Made by a program: the position numbers and the translations under genes. 64,000 nt of DNA from JACPLA01 sp035291905 (GTDB lineage Bacteria; Bacteroidota; Ignavibacteria; UBA10030): the NCBI GenBank assembly GCA_035291905.1, contig DATDRF010000297.1, forward strand, positions 4,400 through 68,399, given 5' to 3'. The number at the start of each line of letters is the position of its first letter. The first letter of the stretch is position 1. Positions 8,311 through 16,839 of the stretch are shown piece after piece. A model generated the notes under the pieces. It searched no databases. It was not told the origin of the DNA and saw nothing but the letters and a program-made list of their open reading frames with translations.

Positions 8311-9405
8311 CTAGATGATAATCATGACACCGGCGCTGTATGCCTTGTATTTACCAAGGTTAACGTCAGCATTGACGTTGATAAGAAGTATCTTGATGCT
8401 GAGGCCGAAAGTCAGGCGAGAAGTATTCTCGCTTTCAAGTCCAAAAGCGATGGGCTGCATGACAGGTCCGGTTGGAGTGGCAACTTCCAATTCGTACGTG
8501 AAATCGATCGTGGAACTCTCTTTCATGTAGCCGACATACGGAGTCAGGTTCAAGAATCCCCATCCGAGCCGGGCGCTGGCATTAATTCCGAACGCCGATG
8601 CTTTAACATCCATCAGACTGCCAACTTTCAAGTTCTGCGTGAAGTACCCGAGTGACACCTCAAAAGGAAGGGCATCCTCTCCGAACCAGACCATGGGGTT
8701 ATGTTGTATACCCCATCCGAAGAACTTGAACGAACCGACCTTTTCGTCAATCTCAACGTCAGGCAGATAGCGGAATGTGAACTGGGACCCCAGGATCGTG
8801 CCGATGGTGAGCTGGGGCGTGCCGAGGGGAAATGCCGGAGCATCTTCCAATAGTCCGGTTACAGGGAGCGCAAACAATTGTGCGGGAAGAGTATAGGTTT
8901 GCTGACCCGCGCTGGTGTTTACTGTGATCGTTTTTCCCGGGAAACCGACTCTGAGACTGTCCGCTTTCTTCCCCACAATCGTGGGGCCGTTAAACGTGAC
9001 CTGAAACTCTTGTGAAAGGATTGCATTCTTTACGTCAGCCTGGTATTGCGCCGGCGCATTGGACTGCTGGGCAAGAAACGTCGCCTGCTCGTCAGTAAAT
9101 CGGAATGATCCCCCGGAAGTGAAGCTCCGGTTCTCATCCTGAAATTGCGTCGCCATTCCCACCAGACCGAATTCGAAGTCGAATCCGAACATAGTAGCCC
9201 ACGGAGCCCGATGGAACCAACCTGAATTCAGATTAGTGCCAAATCCGGAAACTATGGGGTTGACATAGGCCTTTGCGGCACCCTCTGCCAGCCGCCTCAT
9301 GATTCCCTGAAGATCCTCGTTTTCTTCTTCCGTGGTCGTCTGTGAGAGAAGCAGAGTGGGGGTTAGTAGAAATACGATTGCCGCGCAGATTGTAAAGCGC
9401 TTCAT
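8311..9405 (-). CDS. Outer-membrane beta-barrel-like protein (DUF6588-like)
   Basis: A 364-aa exported protein. It has a signal peptide (MKRFTICAAIVFLLTPTLLL, cleavage after SQ near residue 22), then alternating aromatic/hydrophobic strands, glycine-rich stretches (SGFGTNLNSGWFHRAP, LGYFTQNLKVGS, SARLGWGFLNLTPYVGY) and a C-terminal strand ending in hydrophobic residues, typical of small outer-membrane barrels in the Bacteroidota/Ignavibacteria. The DUF6588 label is my recollection of similar sequences. A strong ribosome-binding site (GGGAGGAACC) precedes the ATG, a good promoter lies ~180 bases upstream, and tandem terminators follow, so it is a highly expressed single-gene unit. No transport function can be assigned. 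Confidence 0.7.
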   Translation of the reverse strand: MKRFTICAAIVFLLTPTLLLSQTTTEEENEDLQGIMRRLAEGAAKAYVNPIVSGFGTNLNSGWFHRAPWATMFGFDFEFGLVGMATQFQDENRSFTSGGSFRFTDEQATFLAQQSNAPAQYQADVKNAILSQEFQVTFNGPTIVGKKADSLRVGFPGKTITVNTSAGQQTYTLPAQLFALPVTGLLEDAPAFPLGTPQLTIGTILGSQFTFRYLPDVEIDEKVGSFKFFGWGIQHNPMVWFGEDALPFEVSLGYFTQNLKVGSLMDVKASAFGINASARLGWGFLNLTPYVGYMKESSTIDFTYELEVATPTGPVMQPIAFGLESENTSRLTFGLSIKILLINVNADVNLGKYKAYSAGVMIII

Positions 9406-9735
9406 AGATGGTTCCTCCCTTGGTGTAACGTACCTAGAATATCAAGATTCGACGTAGTCCAGTGTGTTTCAGAGCACATCTGAAACTGAAAGCGGCGCAG
9501 CGATTCACCGCAGAGGGTTCCTCCCAGAAACCAGCTCAAACTGATGAAATCATCTGCACCGCCATCATCACAGCAGGAGAACAAGTCTGATAAAATAATA
9601 CTTGAATTCACCGGTAGAATCAAGATGAATTGCGCAATTCAATAATTTCGGCGATGCTCCATTCGTTGCATTTTCCCTGCTTGATGCGTAATTTAGCACA
9701 CCCCTGCCGTCCTCAATTTCGGATGGAAGGGATTC
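9406..9735. other. 330-bp divergent intergenic region between the barrel gene and mfd
   Basis: It contains the minus-strand promoter (9595-9623), a 16-bp perfect palindrome TGAATTGCGCAATTCA (9626-9641) just upstream of that -35 box, and a ~180-base untranslated leader (9406 to ~9588) for the barrel gene. A weak plus-strand promoter candidate for mfd is TTGCAT (9666-9671) with TAATTT (9689-9694), 17-base spacer. I see no coding sequence. Confidence 0.5.
9595..9623 (-). promoter_or_regulatory. Sigma-70-like promoter of the DUF6588-like gene
   Basis: Minus strand: -35 TTGATT (9618-9623), 17-base spacer, -10 TATTAT (9595-9600). The predicted start at ~9588 gives an unusually long leader of ~180 bases. 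The palindrome at 9626-9641 abuts the -35 box. Confidence 0.6.
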
Positions 9736-12700
9736 GTGTTTTCTGCCATCATGATCTCATCCATTAAAGATCTTCTATACTCATCAGAGCCTTTCCGTAA
9801 GTTTGCAGAATCCGTCAAGGAAAGCCGAAATGCGCTTCGATTGGAAATTTCCGGCGTTAATGGGTCTTTGATGGCATTTGTTGCCGACCTTTTGGGTGAG
9901 CATTTTTCCAACGTCATCCTCGTAGTTTCGACAGATGATCGTGCGGAGCAGCTTCGGGATGATTGTGCGCTCGTTACACCGGGAAGAAAGGTGAACCTCT
10001 ATGCCCACGCTGAACACCACTCTGCCACTACCCTTGATATGAGCGGACCCGTTTCCGTGATGGAGTCTCTCCATTCGCTTGTGAGAAATGAAGCAGGCAT
10101 CATGATTGCTTCGGCGGAAACGGCAGCGAGCCTGCTTCCGCCTCCCTCTGGTTTCCGCGAACGGGCCATCATACTGACATCGGAAGTTGAATACCCGTTT
10201 CAGGGTCTGGTGGACAAGCTGGAAGAATGGAAGTTCGAGCGCAAGGACTTTGTTGAGGGGTACGGGGATTTTGCCGTCCGTGGAGGGATTCTGGATGTGT
10301 TTCCTTTTGTCGGAGAGCATCCGCTGCGGATTGAATTCTGGGGGGACAGGATCGAGTCAATACGCGAATTCGAGCCGCTTTCGCAGCGTTCCATCAGGGA
10401 GCTTCACTCTGCAAATATCGTTGCGGGATTTCCCGATGTCGCTGATCGGGCAGACCGAACCTCGACCGTTTTTGACTACCTGCCGGCCGGCACAGTTCTC
10501 CTGGTTGAAGAGCCGGTTCTCTGCGAGCGGGAGGTTGAAGAGGTCATACTCGAGGGCGTCAAGGGCGTTGTTCGCTGGGGCGACATTCTCGAACGGAGCG
10601 CAAGGTTTCCCCGCATAGTTCATTCAAGCCTTTCCGCTCCCGACGCGGACATTCAATTTGGCTCATCTCCCCAACCGGCATTTCACGGAAGCATCAAGCT
10701 CCTTGTTGAAGATCTCCGGCGCGAGAAGGTACGGTCGTTCAGGCAAATTATCGCCTGTGATTCCGCCGAAGAGCTCACGCGACTGCAGGACTTACTCGAA
10801 GAGGAGATCACCCGAACCGAAGAGAGTGACGGGGGGGATTGGGAGTTTCCGGAACTCAATCCCGAGGGGTTTCACGGCGGATTCGTGTTTCCTGCCGCTT
10901 CGATTGTTCTTTATACCGAGCACGAAACATTCGGGAGGCTTAAGAAACGCGGGACCCGAAGGCGGCCGCGGTTCCGCGGATTCAGCCAGCGGGAGGTGTA
11001 TCGACTGAAGAAAGGTGATTTCGTGGTCCATGCTGATTACGGCGTGGGAAGGTTCGCTGGATTGCAGACGATCAAGGTCCGGGGGAATGATCAGGAAGTG
11101 ATGAAGATACAGTACGATGAGGATGACGTTCTCTATGTCAACCTCAATTTCGTCAACAGTGTTCAGAAATATTCGTCGCAGGAAGGTCATGAGCCGAAAC
11201 TGACCAAGCTCGGCACACCGCAGTGGGATCGCCTCAAAGCGCGCGCCCGCAAGCGCATTAAAGACATTGCACGCGGGCTGATTCGACTCTACGCCCAGAG
11301 AAAGCACGAGCCCGGGTTTGCGTTTTCCCCCGACAGCCATTGGCAGAAAGAGATGGAGGCTTCGTTCGTCTATGAGGATACTCCCGATCAGTCAACGGCG
11401 ACAGAGGCGGTGAAGGCGAACATGCAGGAGGCCGTCCCCATGGACAGGCTTATCTGCGGTGATGTCGGTTTTGGCAAGACGGAGGTTGCGGTTCGGGCCG
11501 CGTTCAAAGCTGCTCTTGACGGCAAACAGACCGCCGTTCTGGTCCCCACAACGATCCTGGCGCAGCAGCACTATCAAACCTTTCTGGATCGCCTTGAACG
11601 CTATAGTGTTCGTGTTGCCTCGCTGACGCGGTTCAGAGGGAAGAAGGAACAAAAAGGCATACTCGGAGATCTTAAGGAAGGGTCTGTGGATATTGTGATC
11701 GGGACGCACCGGCTGCTGTCGAAAGACGTGGTGTTCAAGGACCTTGGGCTTCTGATTATCGATGAAGAACACCGCTTTGGCGTTACGGCAAAGGAAAAGC
11801 TTCGGCAGATGCGCGCATCGGTCGACACCCTGATGCTCACGGCAACACCGATCCCCCGGACGCTTCAGTTTTCGCTCATGGGAGCCCGGGATTTGTCGAT
11901 CATCAATACGGCGCCGCGTAACCGGCTTCCGATCATCACGGAAATATGTGAATTCGATCTCGATCTTATCCGGGAGGCGATTCTCAAGGAGCTTCACAGG
12001 GGCGGGCAGGTGTATGTGATTCATGACAGGATCCAGACAATGGATCTGGTGGTCCAACAATTGAAGACAAAGGTCCCCGAAGCGCGGTTCCATTCCGCTC
12101 ACGGACAAATGAGGGGTCACGAGCTCGAAAAAACGATGATGGCGTTCCTTGAGCGCAAGTACGACGTTCTGATCTGCACAAAGATCATCGAGTCCGGCAT
12201 TGACATCCCCCGTGTCAATACCATTATTATCAACCGTGCCGACCGGTTTGGCCTGGCTGAGTTGTATCAGCTGAGGGGAAGAGTAGGGCGGTCGAATGTG
12301 CAGGCGTACGCATACCTGCTTACGCCGCCCATAGCCACCCTGCCGCGAGTTGCACTGCAGCGACTCCAGTCAGTTCAGGAGTTCACAGAGCTGGGTTCGG
12401 GGTTCAACCTTGCATTGCGCGACATGGAAATACGTGGTGCCGGGAACCTGTTGGGGGCGGAACAGTCGGGATTCATCATGGAAATGGGATTTGAAATGTA
12501 CCAGCGCGTGGTTGAAGAGGCGGTGCGGGAACTGAAAGACGAAGAATTCCAGGGGGTATTTGGCGAAGAAGGCAGACAGACGGCCACTCCTCAACCGGAG
12601 ACCATTCTTGAATCGGATCTGGAAGCCCTTATCCCGGACATTTATGTCGAGTCGAGCCAGGAGCGACTTGATATCTACAGGCGACTCTACCAGGCAAAAA

Positions 12701-13107
12701 CGTTGAACGACATTCAGATGCTTGGCGAGGAACTGAAAGATCGGTTTGGAGATTTTCCCGAGGAGGTGGATCTGCTGCTTCGGCAGGTCGAGGTTAAGAC
12801 GCTTGCATCGCAACTGCACATTCCGCGCGTGGAACTCTCGGGCTCGCAGCTTCTGTTTTTCCTTCCTCCTTCAGCTGATTCCGTCTTCTATGGAACAACA
12901 GAGAACATGGAGGCGCCCTTTCAGGCTATCATGGGGTTGCTCAGCTCATCGAACGAGATCAAGTTTCAGCTTCAGCAGGAAGGCCCTCAGTTGAAACTGA
13001 GAATGACGATGAAGGCTGGAAAACTGCCCGCAGAAAGACTTCGGGAGGGGTCCGAAATTCTCGGGAAATTTGTCACTGCGGTCCAAAAGAAAACCCCGGG
13101 ATCATGA
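9736..13107 (+). CDS. mfd: Transcription-repair coupling factor Mfd
   Basis: A 1,123-aa Mfd, near the usual length. It displaces RNA polymerase stalled at lesions and recruits UvrA. Domains in order: UvrB-homology region (~130-330), RNA-polymerase-interacting CarD-like domain starting at LKKGDFVVHADYGVG (~residue 420), superfamily-2 translocase with Walker A GDVGFGKTE (~residue 575) and DEEH box IIDEEHRFG (~residue 674), helicase C domain with the RGRVGRS motif, and the C-terminal TRCF domain. The GTG at 9736 is preferred over ATG 9751 because GGAAGG (9725-9730) lies 5 bases before it. Its stop overlaps the next gene's start (ATGA), so the two are translationally coupled. Confidence 0.97.
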   Translation: MFSAIMISSIKDLLYSSEPFRKFAESVKESRNALRLEISGVNGSLMAFVADLLGEHFSNVILVVSTDDRAEQLRDDCALVTPGRKVNLYAHAEHHSATTLDMSGPVSVMESLHSLVRNEAGIMIASAETAASLLPPPSGFRERAIILTSEVEYPFQGLVDKLEEWKFERKDFVEGYGDFAVRGGILDVFPFVGEHPLRIEFWGDRIESIREFEPLSQRSIRELHSANIVAGFPDVADRADRTSTVFDYLPAGTVLLVEEPVLCEREVEEVILEGVKGVVRWGDILERSARFPRIVHSSLSAPDADIQFGSSPQPAFHGSIKLLVEDLRREKVRSFRQIIACDSAEELTRLQDLLEEEITRTEESDGGDWEFPELNPEGFHGGFVFPAASIVLYTEHETFGRLKKRGTRRRPRFRGFSQREVYRLKKGDFVVHADYGVGRFAGLQTIKVRGNDQEVMKIQYDEDDVLYVNLNFVNSVQKYSSQEGHEPKLTKLGTPQWDRLKARARKRIKDIARGLIRLYAQRKHEPGFAFSPDSHWQKEMEASFVYEDTPDQSTATEAVKANMQEAVPMDRLICGDVGFGKTEVAVRAAFKAALDGKQTAVLVPTTILAQQHYQTFLDRLERYSVRVASLTRFRGKKEQKGILGDLKEGSVDIVIGTHRLLSKDVVFKDLGLLIIDEEHRFGVTAKEKLRQMRASVDTLMLTATPIPRTLQFSLMGARDLSIINTAPRNRLPIITEICEFDLDLIREAILKELHRGGQVYVIHDRIQTMDLVVQQLKTKVPEARFHSAHGQMRGHELEKTMMAFLERKYDVLICTKIIESGIDIPRVNTIIINRADRFGLAELYQLRGRVGRSNVQAYAYLLTPPIATLPRVALQRLQSVQEFTELGSGFNLALRDMEIRGAGNLLGAEQSGFIMEMGFEMYQRVVEEAVRELKDEEFQGVFGEEGRQTATPQPETILESDLEALIPDIYVESSQERLDIYRRLYQAKTLNDIQMLGEELKDRFGDFPEEVDLLLRQVEVKTLASQLHIPRVELSGSQLLFFLPPSADSVFYGTTENMEAPFQAIMGLLSSSNEIKFQLQQEGPQLKLRMTMKAGKLPAERLREGSEILGKFVTAVQKKTPGS

Positions 13108-13946
13108 AATTCCTTCAGAAATATTGCTTCTACATCGTTCTTGCGACGGCCTACCTGATGCAATTGTTCGGATCCCCGTCGGCACTGGGCTCCGGATTGG
13201 ATTCGTTGCTCACTCTTTTTCCTCAAAAGAAACTTGTCCAGGAATTTGTTGCTGACGGAACCGGACATCGGTTCAGCATCGCAAAAGCTTTTCAGGCAAA
13301 TCATGTGTACGGGAGCATTGGGGGTGCGCTCCCGCTTCTCGAAAGCCCGATCGTGGCACAAGGTATTCAGGCGAGCATTGGGGTCTCGGTTTCGACGCAA
13401 TTTCACCCTGGTCAAAACATTGCCGTCACCAGCACAGAGTTCTTTGTTGACTACGCCATCATCGACATCATATGGAGCGACAACCTCTTCAGCCGCTTTG
13501 TCATGGGACATACGAGCCATCACTTGGGAGATAACGCGTTTGAGGAGCTTCAGAAGACGAAACCGGTCGATTACAGCAGGGATTATGTTGAAGGTTTCGC
13601 AGGCTACACGGCTGAGGGCTTGAGGATTTACGCGGGGGCAAACTACGGATTCGGGTTCGTCGTAAACCGCCCGATCCAGCGGCGCTGGATGTTCGAAGCC
13701 GGTGTCGAGGCGGCACTTGTGCACCTTGGGCCGGGGCTTGTCGGTTACGGAGCATTGGACGTTAAATTGAAGCAGGAACTGCAGTATGGGTCAACGATTC
13801 GCTATCAGGGAGGCGTTCAGTTTCAGAACGGGACGGATCGGCTATTTCGTCTCGCTCTGACGCACCAGACGGGACTTGAAGACCGCGGTCAGTTTCACGG
13901 CCAACGCGTGGCTGTCACAACCTTTGGCCTGATCATAGAATTCTGA
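13104..13946 (+). CDS. Exported DUF1207-like protein, coupled to mfd
   Basis: A 280-aa protein with an N-terminal hydrophobic signal (residues ~8-30) followed by beta-rich sequence; the final residues GLIIEF look like a terminal barrel strand. The segment GHTSHHLGDNAFEE (~residues 135-148) resembles the His-rich 'HxSSHLGD' motif I associate with DUF1207 proteins; this is a memory-based match. It overlaps the mfd stop by four bases (ATGA) and is followed by an intrinsic terminator, so the two form an operon. The link to DNA repair is probably incidental. Function unknown; a periplasmic or outer-membrane location is likely. Confidence 0.6.
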   Translation: MKFLQKYCFYIVLATAYLMQLFGSPSALGSGLDSLLTLFPQKKLVQEFVADGTGHRFSIAKAFQANHVYGSIGGALPLLESPIVAQGIQASIGVSVSTQFHPGQNIAVTSTEFFVDYAIIDIIWSDNLFSRFVMGHTSHHLGDNAFEELQKTKPVDYSRDYVEGFAGYTAEGLRIYAGANYGFGFVVNRPIQRRWMFEAGVEAALVHLGPGLVGYGALDVKLKQELQYGSTIRYQGGVQFQNGTDRLFRLALTHQTGLEDRGQFHGQRVAVTTFGLIIEF

Positions 13947-13958
13947 AATCGACAGTGT

Positions 13959-14008
13959 AAAGTCCGACACCTGCTGATGCGATGCCATCGCGGGTGTCGG
14001 ATTTTTCA
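13959..14008 (+). terminator. Hairpin terminator of the mfd operon, also a dispersed repeat
   Basis: Arms AAAGTCCGACACC (13959-13971) and GGTGTCGGATTTT (13993-14005), 12 of 13 paired, followed by TTTTCATTT. The left 18 bases match, with one change, the left arm of the hairpin at 41723-41791, so this terminator belongs to a repeated family. Confidence 0.75.
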
Positions 14009-14101
14009 TTTAAGCAAAAAAAGGATCCGAACTTCGGGAACGACTCTGGGCCGGAAGGTGTTTTCATCTGAACATCCACAGAAAAACAACACCCGAGAGC
14101 C

Positions 14102-14395
14102 ATGAACCAATACCTGTTTGACATTACACTTCCCGAGGAATTGACAGAGGAGTTCGTTTCGCTCATCCCGCGTCAACGGGCACACATTGAGACCCTCATG
14201 GTAAAAGGAGTTGTGACGAGCTATGGGTTGGCTTTTGACCGTTCGAAAGCATGGGTTACCCTCTTCGCCGAGTCCGAAGGCAGCGCTCATGAGGTTCTGA
14301 GCGGTTTTCCACTTTGTAAGTTCTTCGTCGCAAAGCTTTACCCGCTGGCCTTCCACAATGTGAGCCTCTCACTGACAAAGGTTTCTCTGAATTGA
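14102..14395 (+). CDS. Small ferredoxin-fold protein, muconolactone-isomerase-like
   Basis: A 97-aa soluble protein. Its pattern (YLFDITLPEEL at the N-terminus; HEVLSGFPLCKFF followed by VAKLYPLAFH near the C-terminus) resembles the small dimeric alpha/beta proteins of the muconolactone Delta-isomerase/DUF3303 type. It begins an operon whose second gene, one base downstream, is an extradiol-type ring-cleavage dioxygenase homologue. That pairing supports a role with aromatic or quinone compounds, but a substrate cannot be named and a general dimeric alpha/beta-barrel role is equally possible. Confidence 0.55.
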   Translation: MNQYLFDITLPEELTEEFVSLIPRQRAHIETLMVKGVVTSYGLAFDRSKAWVTLFAESEGSAHEVLSGFPLCKFFVAKLYPLAFHNVSLSLTKVSLN

Positions 14396-14396
14396 T

Positions 14397-15305
14397 ATGA
14401 CAACGATTCCGGCATCAACATTCATCTGCGAAGTGAGCTTGCGGGTACGCAATCTCGAATCTGTGGCAGGTTTCTACAGAGATTCCCTGGGATTCAGGGA
14501 ACTCCCGTCCAAATCGAATGAACGGCGACTTTCGGCAAATGGCAGCGAACCCGCCCAGATTGTTCTTCTTGAGGATCGTCATGCGGCTCCGCGCCCGGGA
14601 TCTGCTCCCGGTCTGTTTCACACCGCGTTTCTTTTTCCGTCCAGGCAAGCTCTCGCCTCTGTTTTGCAGCATTTGATGGACGCGAAGACTCGATTCCAAG
14701 GTTTTGCCGACCATGGAGTGAGTGAGGCAATCTATCTGGCAGATCCCGAGGGAAACGGTGTGGAGTTGTACTGCGATCGTCCAAGATCGACCTGGCACCT
14801 TCAAAATGACGGAATTGCCATGGTGACAGAGGCGTTGGATGTTGCAGGCCTGTTGCTGGAGCTGGAGCACGAGAAAGCGCACCAATTGGATCCCGCGACC
14901 GTCATCGGGCATCTCCACCTGCAGGTATCGAGCCTTCAGAAGGCAGAACGGTTTTATCACAAGATTCTTGGGTTTGATGTGACACAGCGATCCTATCCCG
15001 GGGCTCTCTTTGTATCCGCGGGTGGTTACCACCATCACCTGGGTTTCAACACCTGGAACAGCAGAAACAGCATTTCGTCGCCCGGGACGAGCGGTTTAGT
15101 CTCTGCAGGCATTCAAGTACCGGACGGGAAGTCACTCGAGGATATCGCGGTGCGATTGGATCAGAACGGGATCAAGATTCAGCAGGCAGAACGCGGGAGT
15201 CTCCTTGTTCATGATTTTGACAATATTGTCATACGTCTTTCGGTGTCGGAACAAGGTTCTTCAGGATCATTCTTTCAACAGCGCTCTCAGGAGGTCGAGT
15301 TATGA
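14397..15305 (+). CDS. VOC-superfamily ring-cleavage dioxygenase (CatE/YfiE-like)
   Basis: A 302-aa protein of two tandem VOC (glyoxalase/dioxygenase) modules. Metal-ligand candidates are His in GLFHTAFLFP, Glu in GNGVELYCDRPR, His in TVIGHLHLQVS and His in GYHHHLGFNTW. The layout and phrases such as GNGVELYCDRPR match Bacillus-type CatE/YfiE catechol-2,3-dioxygenases, Fe(II) enzymes that open catechols or hydroquinones. It starts one base after the isomerase-like gene and overlaps the YceI gene by four bases (ATGA). Protection against catechol or quinone stress is the most natural role (inference). It could also be a dioxygenase of unknown substrate. Confidence 0.75.
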   Translation: MTTIPASTFICEVSLRVRNLESVAGFYRDSLGFRELPSKSNERRLSANGSEPAQIVLLEDRHAAPRPGSAPGLFHTAFLFPSRQALASVLQHLMDAKTRFQGFADHGVSEAIYLADPEGNGVELYCDRPRSTWHLQNDGIAMVTEALDVAGLLLELEHEKAHQLDPATVIGHLHLQVSSLQKAERFYHKILGFDVTQRSYPGALFVSAGGYHHHLGFNTWNSRNSISSPGTSGLVSAGIQVPDGKSLEDIAVRLDQNGIKIQQAERGSLLVHDFDNIVIRLSVSEQGSSGSFFQQRSQEVEL

Positions 15306-15886
15306 GGAAAGGGGTTCTTCTCACGGTAATTCTCTTCATGGTATCATCAGCACTCGGGCAGACGGGGGGTTGGAACCTCGACAAGGCCCACTCATCGATC
15401 CGTTTTACGATTGCACACATGGTTGTCTCGGAGGTTAATGGCCGGTTCGGTGATTTTGGTATTGAGTTTAGCTCTTCCAGGGATGATTTTGCCGATGGGT
15501 CCGTCAATATTGCGATTAAGACAGGAAGCATCAATACAGATAACGCCGGACGTGACAATGATCTCAAATCCGAGAACTTCTTCGATGTGCAGAGGTTTCC
15601 CGAGATCAGGTTTACCGGAGATTCCTTTGAAAAGGGGGAAGGTAGCAAATACAAGATCACCGGGGATCTGACTATCAAGGATGTTACGAAGAGGGTCAGC
15701 TTTGATGCGGAGTACAGAGGCTCGGTGAAAACTCAGCGCGGTATGGTCATTGCATGGAAAGCATCGACCGTTATCAACAGGTTTGACTACGGTTTGAAAT
15801 GGGATCGGATGGTCGAGGCGGGCGGGCTTGTGGCTGGAGAGACAGTGACTGTGAACATCTCCCTTGAGCTCCGGAAGCAATTATGA
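15302..15886 (+). CDS. YceI-family periplasmic lipocalin-like protein
   Basis: A 194-aa exported protein: signal peptide MRKGVLLTVILFMVSSALG (cleavage near residue 20), then the YceI fold beginning WNLDKAHSSIRFTIAHM with the family phrases VNGRFGDF, DLKSENFFDV, FPEIRFTGDSFE and VSFDAEYRG. YceI proteins bind isoprenoid-like (polyprenyl) lipids in a long beta-barrel. It is translationally coupled to the dioxygenase by an ATGA overlap and completes a three-gene operon, so the bound molecule may be a quinone or isoprenoid related to that enzyme (inference). Confidence 0.9.
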   Translation: MRKGVLLTVILFMVSSALGQTGGWNLDKAHSSIRFTIAHMVVSEVNGRFGDFGIEFSSSRDDFADGSVNIAIKTGSINTDNAGRDNDLKSENFFDVQRFPEIRFTGDSFEKGEGSKYKITGDLTIKDVTKRVSFDAEYRGSVKTQRGMVIAWKASTVINRFDYGLKWDRMVEAGGLVAGETVTVNISLELRKQL

Positions 15887-15900
15887 TGTGAACGCTGTGC

Positions 15901-16839
15901 CTATTGATTCGAGGATTTGAGCTGCTGATGGGTCTCGTCGTGTTGTTCGACCGGCTCGAGGTGGGTGATAATATTGACCGACCCTGAGACAGAAGCCGTG
16001 ATGGCCGCCTCAATTTCCGTTGCCTTCCAGTGAGCATCTTCGATGGTTGTTCCGTTCGGAAAGAGAAGATGAAACTCCACCCACAGCGATGTCCCGGTAT
16101 TCCGATAGCGTACCTCATGATAGACAAGGCCGCGTTTAGCCGTTTCGCTGTCAAGAACCTGCTTGATTCGGGATTCAACTTTCGGATTAGCCTCATCCAT
16201 CAGTCCGCCAACTGATTGCCTCACGAGTTTTCCCCCAGACCAGAGGATATTAAGAGCGACCGCGACGGCAATAAGCGGGTCAAAGGGAAGCCAGCTGGTC
16301 CAGAGTACAAGGAGCAGCGCAAGAATGACCGCGAGGCTCGTCCATGCGTCGGTTAGGACGTGTTTGCCGTTGGCGATCAATATGAGGGACCCGGTGCGCT
16401 TTCCCTGCCACACCAGATATGCCCCCAGGCCTGCGTTGATAGCAGCGGCCCCCGCAACAAAGAGAGTTCCCTCCCCAATGTTTTCCAGGACCAACCCAGC
16501 GATCCATTTTCGTACTGCTTCATAGATAATGACGACAGCCGCAAGAATGATCATCGATCCTTCGAACCCGGCCGAGAAGAACGCAATCCGGTCATGTCCG
16601 TAAGGATGGCTCTCGTCTGCAGGTTTGAAACTGAGCCACATGCTGTATGCAGCAAATGCGACGGCAATGATGTGGACAACCGATTCGGCGGCATCGGAGA
16701 GAATGGCGGCGGACCCGGTTCGGTGATACGCATACCATTTTCCCGCCAGCATCAGGAATCCGATAGCAAGGGAAAGATTGATGGCTAGCTGCTGGTGATG
16801 TACTTCTGGTCGTGCAGAATGAGGCGCGAGGGAATCCAT
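15901..16839 (-). CDS. Cation diffusion facilitator (CDF) metal efflux transporter
   Basis: A 312-aa inner-membrane exporter of Zn2+/Fe2+/Cd2+ type. Six transmembrane helices; the transport site is visible as ILSDAAESVVH in helix II and HVLTDAWTS in helix V. The helix II-III loop has HPYGHDRIAFFSA. A cytoplasmic ferredoxin-like domain (~residues 210-290) contains H residues that bind regulatory metal. The helix II site is A-x-x-S-x-x-H around DAAESVVH where many CDFs have HxxxD, so ion preference may differ. ATG 16839 overlaps the stop of the upstream acyltransferase (TAATG); a TTG 18 bases earlier was rejected. Confidence 0.9.
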   Translation of the reverse strand: MDSLAPHSARPEVHHQQLAINLSLAIGFLMLAGKWYAYHRTGSAAILSDAAESVVHIIAVAFAAYSMWLSFKPADESHPYGHDRIAFFSAGFEGSMIILAAVVIIYEAVRKWIAGLVLENIGEGTLFVAGAAAINAGLGAYLVWQGKRTGSLILIANGKHVLTDAWTSLAVILALLLVLWTSWLPFDPLIAVAVALNILWSGGKLVRQSVGGLMDEANPKVESRIKQVLDSETAKRGLVYHEVRYRNTGTSLWVEFHLLFPNGTTIEDAHWKATEIEAAITASVSGSVNIITHLEPVEQHDETHQQLKSSNQ

